A stretch of 58,387 nucleotides of DNA from Candidatus Obscuribacterium magneticum (GTDB lineage Bacteria; Elusimicrobiota; Elusimicrobia; F11), in assembly GCA_020523905.1 (NCBI GenBank), contig JAJAPZ010000011.1:1-58387 (forward strand), written 5' to 3'. The translations under genes and the position numbers were made by a program. The notes under the pieces are model-generated. The model was not told where the DNA came from, did not search any database, and saw only the letters and a program-made list of their open reading frames with translations. This document shows positions 1 to 9,110 of this stretch, one piece after another; within the stretch, counting starts at the first letter, position 1; every line of letters begins with the position of its first letter.

Positions 1-27
1 AAATCCTGAGAAAAAAGGGGGCGGCGC

Positions 28-813
28 TTGCCTAGGGACAACTGGGAGATGCCGCTCCTCCTAAAGGTTTTCTCCGACCTGGAGGATTTTCTCCCTTATC
101 TTATTCTGGTTGGGGGCTGGGTTCCGTTCATTTATTCGCGTTATCTCTGGCGGATCAAACAGGAGCCCCCTCAAACCATGGATATCGACTTCGGCTTTAA
201 AAACGCCTCATTCAAAGGTCTCGAAACCATTGCTGAACGGGTGATCAAAAAGAACTACGGTGAGCATCATGTGCGCCTTGGACATGACGTGCCCTTCGTC
301 CCCATTGTTGATCTCGGTCAAGGGAAGGCGCGGGCGGAAGTCGAGTTCATAACGAGTCCTCAAACCACGGCCGAAACCCGAGAGCGGCTGATCGGGCGTG
401 AAATCCTGGTGAATGAGATTCCGAATTTTGACGTTCTTTTGGAACGCACCTTCCAAGTGAAGATTGAAGGGTATCAGGTTGCTATCCCAAGGCCTTCCGG
501 GTTTGTTTTTCACAAGCTTCTCTCCTTTGAACAAAGGATGGAAGAGGCGAAAAAGCGGAAGGATCTTTACGCCGCCTATTACACGCTCCTTTTTTGTCCC
601 GACAAGAACAAACTGAACGATGATATTCGCCGATGGATGGACACTCATCCCTTAGGCGAGCAAGTCGCCTCGATTATAAAAAGTGCGTTTAGTGATCCCT
701 ATGCGGCCGGCCCCACTTTGATTGCCGAGGCGTCGGCGACGACATCCGTCGCCACCCTCGTTCCCGATGTTAGGAAAGACGCGCATAAAAGGTTCCGGTT
801 TTTACTGGGGTAG
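28..813 (+). CDS. Nucleotidyltransferase-fold protein, possible toxin-type NTase
   Basis: A 261-residue protein with a nucleotidyltransferase signature near the N-terminus: LVGGW at about residues 28-32, followed about 20 residues later by TMDIDFGF, which gives the GG...DxD pattern of MNT/AbiEii-like enzymes. A later HKLLSFEQR segment and a basic helix resemble the C-terminal helical part of these proteins. The TTG start is preferred because AAAAAAGGGGG lies just upstream; an in-frame ATG at 49 is the alternative. A gene could end just upstream in another frame (stop at 33-35), which would be the usual overlap with a regulator partner, but too little is visible to call it. Substrate and any toxin role are inferred from the fold and from the neighbouring AbiE pair. 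Confidence 0.6.
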   Translation: MPRDNWEMPLLLKVFSDLEDFLPYLILVGGWVPFIYSRYLWRIKQEPPQTMDIDFGFKNASFKGLETIAERVIKKNYGEHHVRLGHDVPFVPIVDLGQGKARAEVEFITSPQTTAETRERLIGREILVNEIPNFDVLLERTFQVKIEGYQVAIPRPSGFVFHKLLSFEQRMEEAKKRKDLYAAYYTLLFCPDKNKLNDDIRRWMDTHPLGEQVASIIKSAFSDPYAAGPTLIAEASATTSVATLVPDVRKDAHKRFRFLLG

Positions 814-987
814 GGCCCACTTGTTCATCAAACAGGTCGACGCCAACGGCGGCTGCATAGGGGCGGAATCGGAGGGGGAGGGGTGTGGAAGCCGCTTCTG
901 TTTTAGGATTCCAAGCTTATAAAATGTGTTTTGATGTCGTCGTAAGTTAAGCACGGCGGCGTTTGTTGTACTTATACTGTAAAAGAT

Positions 988-1016
988 TTGACAATGTCCA
1001 ATATATGGCATAAAAT
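988..1016 (+). promoter_or_regulatory. Sigma70-type promoter of the abiE operon
   Basis: TTGACA at 988-993 and TAAAAT at 1011-1016 are separated by exactly 17 bases, a near-consensus housekeeping promoter. Transcription would start near 1023, leaving an untranslated leader of about 47 nt before the ATG at 1070. The spacer holds CCAATATATGG (998-1008), an imperfect palindrome related to the operator at 1055-1071. Confidence 0.75.
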
Positions 1017-1054
1017 AACTATAAGATCTTTACATTCCACCATTTATTGCATTG

Positions 1055-1071
1055 ATTGGATAATATCCAAT
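1055..1071 (+). promoter_or_regulatory. Inverted-repeat operator at the antitoxin start codon
   Basis: ATTGGATA-A-TATCCAAT is a perfect palindrome with 8-bp arms. It ends inside the ATG (1070-1072) of the antitoxin gene, and no Shine-Dalgarno sequence is visible there. AbiEi-type antitoxins are known to bind inverted repeats in their own promoter, so this and the related CCAATATATGG in the promoter spacer are likely autoregulatory sites. Confidence 0.6.
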
Positions 1072-1906
1072 GAACGAAGGTTATAATATAAAAAAGTCTC
1101 TGGCAGGGATCGAATTGGTTAGGCTCTTAGCGTCCGAGGGAGACCGGGTCTTCTCGGCTGAGCGCGCCAGGGAGCTCGCACCGCGCGTCGGGATCAAGAA
1201 CGCCTACCTCTTGGAGGCGCTTTACCACCTTCGCCGCAGCGAGTGGATCATCCCGCTCCGTCGTGGGCTCTATGCTATTTCCCATACCGTTCCTGGTGTT
1301 TCGCCCGCCCATGAATTTGAGGTCGCGATGTCGCTGGTCAAGCCGGCCGCCATCAGCCACTGGTCGGCGATGAGCCACCATGGATTGACCGAACAGTCGC
1401 CACGACAGGTCTTTGTCCTGACGTCCGCGCCCTCGGTACCCCGCCTGCGCAAAGCCAAGTCGACAGACAGCGAAGGGGGTTACCCTGTGGGGGGGATCTC
1501 GTACCGGTTCGTTCAGGTCAAGCCCGAGAGGTTCTTCGGGATCGAGGACGTTTGGGTGAATGAGGTTCGAATCAAGATAACGGACCCGGAGCGCACGCTT
1601 CTTGACGGCTTGATGGCCCCGCAGTACTGCGGCGATTTTGCCGAGGTGTTGCACGCTTTTGAGATGCGGGCCCCGCAGCTCGACGTCGAGCGCATCATCC
1701 GTTACGCCCTCGCGCTTGACGCGGCCACTGTCAAGCGACTCGGTTGGATCTTGGAGCGGCAGAAGGTCGACCCTGCGAGGCTCGAGCCGTTGCGAAAGGT
1801 GCCCATCAAGGGCTATCGCGTGCTCGATCCCAGCGGGCTTAGGCTCGGGCACTGCTATGCCGGCTGGATGATTCAGGCAAACCTTCCGGGGAGGGTGCGC
1901 TCATGA
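1070..1906 (+). CDS. abiEi: AbiEi-family antitoxin / transcriptional regulator
   Basis: A 278-residue protein with an N-terminal winged-helix region (about residues 10-70; YLLEALYHLRRSEWIIPLRRGLY fits the recognition helix and wing) and a C-terminal AbiEi-like domain (about 80-270; HWSAMSHHGL and TDPERTLLDGL motifs). Family knowledge: AbiEi binds operator repeats and represses its operon, while neutralising the AbiEii nucleotidyltransferase without stable complex formation (type IV system). The stop overlaps the toxin start as ATGA, indicating translational coupling. The start lacks a visible ribosome-binding site and overlaps an operator palindrome. Confidence 0.85.
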   Translation: MNEGYNIKKSLAGIELVRLLASEGDRVFSAERARELAPRVGIKNAYLLEALYHLRRSEWIIPLRRGLYAISHTVPGVSPAHEFEVAMSLVKPAAISHWSAMSHHGLTEQSPRQVFVLTSAPSVPRLRKAKSTDSEGGYPVGGISYRFVQVKPERFFGIEDVWVNEVRIKITDPERTLLDGLMAPQYCGDFAEVLHAFEMRAPQLDVERIIRYALALDAATVKRLGWILERQKVDPARLEPLRKVPIKGYRVLDPSGLRLGHCYAGWMIQANLPGRVRS

Positions 1907-2781
1907 AGCCGTTGCGCGCGCGGCTGCAGGAAGCCCGCCAGAGGCACGGCCTCCCATGGGAAGCAATGGAGCGCGACTATCTTCTCTCCTGGATTCTTGC
2001 CGGCATAAGGCAGGTGGGGGCGCTGCGCGATACGCTCGTCTTCAAGGGGGGGACAGCACTCAAGAAGTGCTACTTCGGCGACACCCGCTTCTCTGAGGAT
2101 CTGGATTTCACTGTCGTAGGTTCCGTCCCGACCGGCCCCGCGATGGAGGCGACGATGCGCGAGGTATGCGCCGCAGCCGCAAAACTCCTCGATCCCTACG
2201 CGCCTGTTGAGGTCGTATGCGAGCGGCACCTGGAGCGCGACCCCCATCCGGCAGGCCAGGAGGCCTTCGACATCCGGGCGCGCTTTCCGTGGCACCGGCG
2301 GCCTCAGACAAGCGTCATGGTCGAAATGTCTATGGATGAAAGGGTGATCAGGCCCGTTCTCCACCGCCCCGTTCTTCACGACTATGGAGAGCCGCTCCAG
2401 TTGGAGGTTCCCGTCTACGCTTTGGAGGAAATCATGGCCGAAAAGTTGCGGGCGATCCTTCAACACATGCGGTTGCTTGAGCGTCGCGGCTGGGTGCGAT
2501 CCCGTGCTCGGGACTATTACGACCTCTGGCGCATCCTCGGAGCCGACCGCGACCGCCTGGATGTGTCAGGCTTCCCGGCTTTCTTGAGCGAAAAGTGCGC
2601 GCTCAAGAGCGTTACGTTTTCGGATTCCGAGAGTTTCTTTCCGGAAGCGATGCTTGCGACCGTGGAGAGGACCTGGAAGCAATGGCTGGGGCCGCTGGTG
2701 CCTCATCTGCCGCCTTACAAGACCGTCATCGAAGAGCTTCGGCCGCAGATTGCTTCACTTCTGATTTCGGGAGGGGGGTAG
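1903..2781 (+). CDS. abiEii: AbiEii-family toxin nucleotidyltransferase
   Basis: A 292-residue protein carrying the AbiEii signature: FKGGTALKKCYFGDTRFSED at about residues 47-66, followed by LDF, which gives the GGTAL...RxSEDLD nucleotide-binding motif. Later come EEIMAEKLRAIL and ARDYYDLW, matching the conserved K and R-D-x-x-D motifs. Such toxins transfer nucleotides, known for relatives to act on tRNA ends, and can abort phage infection. The start overlaps the antitoxin stop by 4 bp. The sensor-kinase array begins 50 bp downstream. All active-site motifs I can recognise are intact, so the toxin is likely functional. Confidence 0.88.
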   Translation: MKPLRARLQEARQRHGLPWEAMERDYLLSWILAGIRQVGALRDTLVFKGGTALKKCYFGDTRFSEDLDFTVVGSVPTGPAMEATMREVCAAAAKLLDPYAPVEVVCERHLERDPHPAGQEAFDIRARFPWHRRPQTSVMVEMSMDERVIRPVLHRPVLHDYGEPLQLEVPVYALEEIMAEKLRAILQHMRLLERRGWVRSRARDYYDLWRILGADRDRLDVSGFPAFLSEKCALKSVTFSDSESFFPEAMLATVERTWKQWLGPLVPHLPPYKTVIEELRPQIASLLISGGG

Positions 2782-2831
2782 TTCAGCCCCAGGAACGAAT
2801 GCTTCGAAAGACGATTCCATTGGAGCAATAA

Positions 2832-4172
2832 ATGCAGTTGAATTTCTTTTCATTGGCGGGGTTCCTGGCGGCGGTGACGTCGCTTCTTTTCGGGATTGCC
2901 GTCTTGCTCAAAGCGCGGCCGCGGAAGCTGGGCGTTCTCTTTTTTCTTCTTTCTCTTTCCGTCGCCAGCTGGGGCGGTTTCGCCACCTGGATCGGGGCGA
3001 TTCGCGACGCGAACACAGCTCTGTTGGCATGGCGGCTGGCCTATGCGGCGGGGGTGACGTGGGCGCCCGTCTTCTTCTTCCATTTTGTCACGGTCTTTTG
3101 CCGTATCAATCAGAAGAGGCTTCTTTTCTTGCACTATGTCTTGGGAGCCGCCTCCCTCCTGCTTGCCTTCACCGGCCTATTTTTTCCTTCCGTTCGCTGG
3201 ACGTTCAATTCCATGTATCACCCCCGGCTGGGCCCTTTCTTCATCCCTTATTTGGTGTTGTGGCTGGGTTCTATTGTTTGGAGCCATTATTGTATCGTTC
3301 GAGAGTATCGGGCCACCGCCGATGGTCATCGTAAGAATCAAATCAAGTACTTTTTCCTGGCGACGGCTATAGCCTACGGAGGGGTCAGCCTGGGCTATCT
3401 CCCCAAGTTTGGAATCGACGTCTACCCCTGGGGGGATTTTACGATAGCGCTTTATCCGCTCATCATGTCTTATGCGATTCTTCGGTATCGGCTCATGGAT
3501 ATTCGGATCTTTGTGCGGCGGGCCGTTCTCTTGATCGGCGTCTATTGCGTTCTCGTCTTTGTGTGCATTGCCGGGGTTGCTTTGCTGCACGCCGGTCGCT
3601 CGGCCGCCAACACCTCGCTCCCCAACCTCGTCCTTGAGATTATGCTGTTTGGCGGAATTCTTTCCATTGGCCCCTTTCTGTACGCTCACGCCGTCCGCGA
3701 AAGCTCTTATTTCCGTGAGCAGGCGATGAGCGGCTTGACCCACGAGTTGAAAGGGCCTTTGGCCGCCATCGAAAGCGCCCTGGATTTTTTGCATGAGCAG
3801 AGGAAATCGGCGCCGCCGGGCGCCCAGGAAGCGGGGTATTTCGACATGATCGAGCGGAACTCCGCCCGCCTGAGGCAGTTTGTGGACGATCTCTTGCAGG
3901 TCTTTCGGGGGGAGAATAAAGACGTCCTTTTGAATATCGAAGAGGTCAACCTGACGCGCCTCTGCCAAGACGCCGCCGGCTCCTATCGTTCCCTGGCGGA
4001 GGGGAAAGGGATTTCGATTGGCCTTGAGGGAGAGGGGTTGGGTCCGGACGTGGTCGTCCGTGCCGACAAAAAGAAGATCGAACAGGTTCTGTCTAATCTG
4101 TTATCCAACGCGGTGAAGTTCACGGAGAAAGGCGGGATTAAGCTATCGTTGGCGCGCGAGGGGGACCCATGA
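2832..4172 (+). CDS. 7TM-type sensor histidine kinase, N-terminal part (split by frameshift)
   Basis: 446 residues: about eight membrane segments (residues 1-295), then an H-box GLTHELKGPLAAIE with phospho-acceptor His304, the dimerisation helix pair and the first part of the ATPase domain (N-box LSNLLSNAVKFTEKG). The frame ends right after LAREGDP, where intact paralogues continue into D-x-G-x-G and the G2 box. The missing part is encoded in the -1 frame from 4169, and the two stops and starts overlap as ATGA. GGAG lies 8 bp before the ATG. The gene is either a kinase broken by a 1-base indel next to a run of five G, a sequencing error, or two coupled polypeptides that reassemble. Confidence 0.8.
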   Translation: MQLNFFSLAGFLAAVTSLLFGIAVLLKARPRKLGVLFFLLSLSVASWGGFATWIGAIRDANTALLAWRLAYAAGVTWAPVFFFHFVTVFCRINQKRLLFLHYVLGAASLLLAFTGLFFPSVRWTFNSMYHPRLGPFFIPYLVLWLGSIVWSHYCIVREYRATADGHRKNQIKYFFLATAIAYGGVSLGYLPKFGIDVYPWGDFTIALYPLIMSYAILRYRLMDIRIFVRRAVLLIGVYCVLVFVCIAGVALLHAGRSAANTSLPNLVLEIMLFGGILSIGPFLYAHAVRESSYFREQAMSGLTHELKGPLAAIESALDFLHEQRKSAPPGAQEAGYFDMIERNSARLRQFVDDLLQVFRGENKDVLLNIEEVNLTRLCQDAAGSYRSLAEGKGISIGLEGEGLGPDVVVRADKKKIEQVLSNLLSNAVKFTEKGGIKLSLAREGDP

Positions 4173-4411
4173 GAGTATCGGTCACAGACACGGGGCGCGG
4201 TATTCCGGCCGAAGAGTTGCCGCATGTATTCGACCGATTTTATCAAGGAGAGGCAGGGCGACGGGGAAAAGGGACGGGCATCGGCCTGGCCATCGCCAAG
4301 ATGTGGGTCGATGCCCACGGCGGCCGGATCTGGGCCGAATCCGCCGGGCCGGAGCAAGGCAGCCTGTTCTGGTTCACACTGCCTTGCCAAGCGAGTAAAG
4401 GGGGATCATGA
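4169..4411 (+). CDS. Histidine kinase ATPase C-terminal fragment
   Basis: 80 residues beginning MRVSVTDTGRGIPAEELPHV and running through FDRFYQG and the glycine-rich GKGTGIGLAIAK box to the end of a HATPase_c domain. It aligns directly with the ends of the intact kinases at 4451 and 6049. Joined to the preceding frame (…EGDP + MRVSV) it restores the paralogue pattern EGDQAMVSV with no loss, so the two halves were one gene. It would not work alone, because the His box and N box are in the upstream frame. Confidence 0.75.
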   Translation: MRVSVTDTGRGIPAEELPHVFDRFYQGEAGRRGKGTGIGLAIAKMWVDAHGGRIWAESAGPEQGSLFWFTLPCQASKGGS

Positions 4412-4450
4412 ATTTTTACTCCCTTCCACTAAATCAAGGATCAAAACTTT

Positions 4451-6052
4451 ATGTTCACGTTGCGGTTTGACATTCATGGCTTGTTAGGCCTGTTTTCCGG
4501 GTTCTTTTTCCTCCTTTTGGGGTTATTCGTTTTAGAGAAGAACCCCAGGTCCAAAATTAATCAAGCTTTTTTTCTTATGACATTTGCGTCCTTTTTCTGG
4601 GTGGTTGGGTTCGGCATGGTCTCTTTGGTAAAAAATCCAGAAGATGCCCGGTTTTGGTATTCCTTTAGCTACCTTTTCGGCGTCCCTTTTATTTCTCCTT
4701 CCGTCTACCTCTTCAGCCTTTTATTCGCGGGAGAAAAGATAAAGAAGGGAATCGTCACCTCCGCCTTTGCCGTTGGCGTGTTGGCGATGATCCCCGTCGT
4801 TTTTTTTAATCCTTACATCGCCGATATGGTGGATTACCCGTGGGGACGCTATCCGCGCTACACAGACTCATGGCTGGCCGATCTTTTTCTCACTATTCTT
4901 TTTGTCAACTTTTTCCTTTTTATGTTCTTGTCGTTTTTAAATTTCGCCAAGAAATGGCGGCATGAGAGAAACCCTTTAGATCGGGCGCAAGCCCGAAACA
5001 TTCTTATTGCTTTTTTGGCCGCCTATACAGGTATCGTTGATTTCGCCACCTATTTCGGTTGGAAAATTTACCCTTTCGGGTATGTCTCCCTGACCTTTTT
5101 GCTCATCGTCTTCGGTTATTCGATCATTCGGCACGGGTTCCTGAATGTGAAGCTCGTTATTAAAAAGCTGTCTCTTCTTTCTTTTTTATACGGTTCCCTA
5201 TTTTTGATTTTGCTGCCTTTAGGATTTCCGCTGATCCGTGCCATTCTTTCTTCGACTTCCGATCCCGTCCTGCCCCTTTTTCTTTTCTGTTTGGGCCTCG
5301 GGCTCGTTTTTTCCTCCGGCGCCTTTATATATGCTTACCTCGTCCGCCGCAGCTCTTTCTTTCGTGAACAAACGATGACTGGTTTGACCCATGAACTCAA
5401 AAGCCCCCTGGCCGCCATCGAGAGCGCCTTGGACTTTCTGAACGAGCAGCGGAAGCTTAAACCTTCCGGCCTTCCGCCGGCGGATTACCTAGAAATGATC
5501 GAACGTAATTCGAGCCGGCTCCGCCAGTTTGTCGACGACCTTCTGCAGGTGTTTCGGGTGGAAAACAAGGGGGCTCTGCTGGAAATCAAGCCGACAAACC
5601 TGGGAGAAATTTGCCGGCAGGTGGTTGAATCCTACCGGCCATTGGCGGAAAAGAAGGGTAATCGACTTCTTCTGGAGGGGAGAGATCAGAGCTTCGTTGT
5701 TTCGTGTGACGCGCAGAAGATTGAGCAGGTTGTGTCGAATCTCGTTTCAAACGCCGTCAAATTCACGGAGAAAGGGATGATCCGAGTTAAGGTCGAAGGC
5801 GAGGGGGATCAGGCGATGGTTTCAGTGGTGGATGATGGGAAGGGGATCCCCGCCGATGAACAGCCGCACGTGTTCGAGCGTTTTTATCAAGGCACAGCGG
5901 GCCGCGGGCAGAAAGGCACCGGCGTCGGCCTGGCCATCGCCAAAATGTGGGTCGACGCCCACGGCGGCCGCCTCTGGGTCGAATCCGACGGGCCTGGGAA
6001 AGGCAGCCGCTTCTTCTTCACTCTTCCCTTGGATAAGGGGGGGAGCGGATGA
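4451..6052 (+). CDS. 7TM-type sensor histidine kinase
   Basis: 533 residues. Eight to nine hydrophobic segments fill residues 1-295, resembling the 7TM N-terminal region of orphan histidine kinases, with no periplasmic PAS or HAMP domain. Next come the linker VRRSSFFREQ, the H-box GLTHELKSPLAAIE (His314), the N-box SNLVSNAVKFTEKG, the G1 box DDGKGIP and the G2 box GTGVGLAIAK. The kinase core is nearly identical at the DNA level to the next gene, while the membrane part is divergent. The stop overlaps the next start as ATGA, so the two are co-translated. The signal sensed cannot be read from sequence. Confidence 0.9.
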   Translation: MFTLRFDIHGLLGLFSGFFFLLLGLFVLEKNPRSKINQAFFLMTFASFFWVVGFGMVSLVKNPEDARFWYSFSYLFGVPFISPSVYLFSLLFAGEKIKKGIVTSAFAVGVLAMIPVVFFNPYIADMVDYPWGRYPRYTDSWLADLFLTILFVNFFLFMFLSFLNFAKKWRHERNPLDRAQARNILIAFLAAYTGIVDFATYFGWKIYPFGYVSLTFLLIVFGYSIIRHGFLNVKLVIKKLSLLSFLYGSLFLILLPLGFPLIRAILSSTSDPVLPLFLFCLGLGLVFSSGAFIYAYLVRRSSFFREQTMTGLTHELKSPLAAIESALDFLNEQRKLKPSGLPPADYLEMIERNSSRLRQFVDDLLQVFRVENKGALLEIKPTNLGEICRQVVESYRPLAEKKGNRLLLEGRDQSFVVSCDAQKIEQVVSNLVSNAVKFTEKGMIRVKVEGEGDQAMVSVVDDGKGIPADEQPHVFERFYQGTAGRGQKGTGVGLAIAKMWVDAHGGRLWVESDGPGKGSRFFFTLPLDKGGSG

Positions 6053-7614
6053 CGATTTACTCCTTATCATCTTCCATGGCCAGCCTCGTTTGTTTGTGTA
6101 TCGGGGGAGTCGCATTCTTTAAGCGGAAGACAAGGGCGCATTACTTTTTTTCTGCCATTTTATTTTCGACAGCGATTTGGACACTCTTCCCCCTTGTAGC
6201 GACCCATGTTGGGGACCCTGGCCTTCGTCTTCTCGCGGCCCGGCTGTTGTATGCCGCCGCGGCGTTCGTTCCTTATTTCTTTCTCTCCCTGACGCAATCC
6301 GTTTTAGATGAAGAACCCGGAGGTTTCGAGAGAAGGCTCTCCTTCATTTCGAAATGGCTGATTTTTGTTTTTCTTGTACTTTCATTTCTGCCGTCTTTTA
6401 TTGCCGGGATTGGGGAAAAGGGAGGCGCGCGGTTTGTCGCCCCTGGGCCTCTTTATCATCTGTTCGTTTTTTTCTTTCTTTTTATTTGCGGTTATTCGTT
6501 TTGGCTGTTGATTGAATCTTTTCGGAAATCGGAAGGGATAAAAAGAAACCAGATCAAATATTTTTTCATTGGATTTGGGGTCGCTTATTGCGCCGGCGGC
6601 CTCCATTTCAGCGCCGCTTATTTTTTAAGCGAAGTGATCCCCCACGATATCTTCGTGGCCATCTTCCCGTTTATCATCGGATACGCCGTTCTTAAGTACC
6701 GCCTGATGGACTTCAATATCATGATTCGCCGGGCCACCTTGTTAACCGCCGTCTACATCTTGATTCTTTTGGCTGTCGCCCCATTTCACTTTGTCGTTTA
6801 TAAAGCCATTCGATCCAACCCGGAGGCCTCATTCCCCTTGTTTGTTTTGGGGACGCTGGGATTGGGCCTCGTCATCTCATCGGGGCCCTTCATTTATGCA
6901 TATCTGGTTCGACGAAGTTCCTATTTTCGAGAGAGCACCATGTCCGGCCTCACGCACGAGTTGAAAAGCCCCCTGGCCGCCATCGAGAGCGCCTTGGACT
7001 TTTTGAACGAGCAGCGAAAGCTTAAGCCTTCCGGACCCCCGCCGGCGGATTATTTGGAAATGATTGAGCGGAATTCGAGCCGTCTCCGGCAGTTTGTCGA
7101 TGATCTTCTTCAAGTGTTTCGGGTGGAAAACAAGGGGGCTCTCCTGGAAATCAAACGTGAGGACCCTGGGGAACTTTGCCGGCAGGTTGTCGAGTCGTTT
7201 CGACCCCTAGCCGAGAAGCGAGGGAACACACTAACGCTGGAGGTGCAGGGTGAAAATCGCTCAGTCTCCTGCGACGCCCGGAAGATTGAGCAGGTTCTCT
7301 CAAACCTCGTGTCGAACGCCGTCAAATTCACTGAAAATGGAGGGATCAAGATCCGGCTCGATGGAAAGAAGAAGGATCAAATCCTTGTATCTGTTGAAGA
7401 TAACGGCAAAGGGATCCCCGAAAACGAGCTCCCGCATATATTTGACCGGTTCTACCAAGGCGAGGCCGGCCGCCAAGCGAAGGGAACCGGCATCGGCCTC
7501 GCCATTGCCAAGATGTGGGTCGATGCCCACGGCGGCCGCCTCTGGGCCGAATCCCCCGGCCCCGGCCACGGAACGACCATGCGATTCACCATCCCCGCCT
7601 GTTCCACGGAATAA
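6049..7614 (+). CDS. 7TM-type sensor histidine kinase
   Basis: 521 residues with the same architecture as its neighbour: about eight membrane helices (1-285), H-box GLTHELKSPLAAIE with His303, N-box SNLVSNAVKFTENG, G1 DNGKGIP and G2 GTGIGLAIAK. The segment around 6960-7160 matches 5395-5595 almost base for base, for example the encoded RKLKPSG and VFRVENKGALLEIK, pointing to recent duplication or gene conversion of the kinase core. A GGGGGGAG ribosome-binding site lies just before the ATG, and the start overlaps the previous stop by 4 bp. All catalytic motifs are intact. Confidence 0.9.
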   Translation: MTIYSLSSSMASLVCLCIGGVAFFKRKTRAHYFFSAILFSTAIWTLFPLVATHVGDPGLRLLAARLLYAAAAFVPYFFLSLTQSVLDEEPGGFERRLSFISKWLIFVFLVLSFLPSFIAGIGEKGGARFVAPGPLYHLFVFFFLFICGYSFWLLIESFRKSEGIKRNQIKYFFIGFGVAYCAGGLHFSAAYFLSEVIPHDIFVAIFPFIIGYAVLKYRLMDFNIMIRRATLLTAVYILILLAVAPFHFVVYKAIRSNPEASFPLFVLGTLGLGLVISSGPFIYAYLVRRSSYFRESTMSGLTHELKSPLAAIESALDFLNEQRKLKPSGPPPADYLEMIERNSSRLRQFVDDLLQVFRVENKGALLEIKREDPGELCRQVVESFRPLAEKRGNTLTLEVQGENRSVSCDARKIEQVLSNLVSNAVKFTENGGIKIRLDGKKKDQILVSVEDNGKGIPENELPHIFDRFYQGEAGRQAKGTGIGLAIAKMWVDAHGGRLWAESPGPGHGTTMRFTIPACSTE

Positions 7615-7617
7615 CCC

Positions 7618-8994
7618 ATGGCCTACCGAATTTCCCTTCACTTTCTCGCCGCGATATGGAATTTCATCCTCTTGTATTGGACGATGACGCTCAAATCGAC
7701 ACAGCGTTATTATTTATCGATCGCCATCCTGTGTCTGTTTTCCTCGCTCTATTCTCTTGCCTGGGGATTGGGGATTCTCCTTCAATCGGAATTGGGAATG
7801 CGCCTGACATGGATCGGGGTCCTCATGCCGGCGGCTCTTCTCGATATCATGTTAAAAATGTTCGAAACGAAATTTCAGAAGGCATTAAGGGTGAGCGTCT
7901 GGATTTTTGCCCTCGTGATCACCATCGGGGGGTTTACGCCCTGGTGCCTCCAAGGGATCACGCAATTCGATCCGGAAGTGGTTGCGATCTACGGCCCCCT
8001 CGAACCCTATCTTCGGTTGGGACTGCTGATCCTATGCATTGCTATCATATCGTCAATTGTGAGACCGGCCTTGACCATGTCTAAAGAAGAGCGGATCAAG
8101 TATTGGTTTCTAATGGTTGGTTTTTTTACCTATGGGGTTGCAGGAATGATGTCAACCTCTTTCCTGCCCTTATTTAAGGACTATCGGTATCTCGAATCAG
8201 CCTCCTATGCCTCCGTTATTTGGACGACCGTTGCCGTTTGGCATGTATTTCGTGAGTTAAGGGAGCGGAACGTTCATCTGTCCGCCTTGGACCAAATGAA
8301 ACGCGACTTTATCAGCCACGTCACCCACGAGTTTCGAACCCCCTTAAACGCCATCGAAAGTGCGGTGGAGTTCCTAATGGGGCTATCTAAAGATGAACTG
8401 AGGGAGAACTTGCGGGTGGACGAATATCTTCATCTGCTTCAATCGAATGTCGGCCGTTTGAGCGAATTTGTAGATGAACTTCTTGACTTGGCAACAATAC
8501 AGCATTCCAAAGTGCGGCTATCTCTAAAAATGGTTGATCTTTATGCATTGTCCCAGAAAGTCATCGATCTTTTACGCCCGATAAGTGAACGGACTAATAC
8601 AAGCGTTAAACTTGAGGGGGAGCCGGCGATTGTCTCCTGTGACGAGGAAAAGATTCAGCAAGTGATCTCCAACCTACTGTCCAATGCCCTTAAAGCTGCC
8701 CCAGGTGGTCAAGTATTGATCATAATCAATCAGATTGATGGATATGCTCAATTGTCAATTGAAGACAACGGGATAGGAATACCACAAGAAGAGCTTAAAA
8801 ATATTTTTTCAAGCTTCTATCAAGTATCTCATGACCGGAATACGTTCAAGGGTACCGGCTTAGGTCTTGCCATTGCGAAAGGATGGGTCGAATCCCATGG
8901 TGGAAGAATATGGGCGGAGTCCTTGGGGGTAAATTGTGGTACGAGATTCACTTTTTCTTTGTTTTTAATCCAGCCAAATCCTCCAAACTCCTAA
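7618..8994 (+). CDS. Membrane sensor histidine kinase, divergent member
   Basis: 458 residues. About seven membrane helices lie in residues 1-205, followed by a short linker and an H-box HVTHEFRTPLNAIESAVEFL with His237 as the likely phospho-acceptor (EFRTPL rather than the ELKSPL of its neighbours). The N-box SNLLSNALKAAPGG, G1 DNGIGIP and G2 GTGLGLAIAK are intact. It starts 3 bp after the preceding kinase and is probably in the same transcript. The kinase core belongs to the classical HisKA type and is clearly more distant, so this member was not homogenised with the others. Confidence 0.87.
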   Translation: MAYRISLHFLAAIWNFILLYWTMTLKSTQRYYLSIAILCLFSSLYSLAWGLGILLQSELGMRLTWIGVLMPAALLDIMLKMFETKFQKALRVSVWIFALVITIGGFTPWCLQGITQFDPEVVAIYGPLEPYLRLGLLILCIAIISSIVRPALTMSKEERIKYWFLMVGFFTYGVAGMMSTSFLPLFKDYRYLESASYASVIWTTVAVWHVFRELRERNVHLSALDQMKRDFISHVTHEFRTPLNAIESAVEFLMGLSKDELRENLRVDEYLHLLQSNVGRLSEFVDELLDLATIQHSKVRLSLKMVDLYALSQKVIDLLRPISERTNTSVKLEGEPAIVSCDEEKIQQVISNLLSNALKAAPGGQVLIIINQIDGYAQLSIEDNGIGIPQEELKNIFSSFYQVSHDRNTFKGTGLGLAIAKGWVESHGGRIWAESLGVNCGTRFTFSLFLIQPNPPNS

Positions 8995-9110
8995 TAATGG
9001 GGTTCAAAACCATTGACTGATAAAAACAATCAATCCCTTCGACTTTTAAACGTATTTTAAGTAACATTCGCCAGTTTTCCTATTGATTATTAACTAGCTA
9101 GGGAGGGTGT

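Noticed and set aside
4150..4172. Programmed -1 frameshift in the first kinase
   Set aside because: No slippery heptamer of the X XXY YYZ type is present; the run has only five G followed by ACCC, and no clear downstream pseudoknot was seen.
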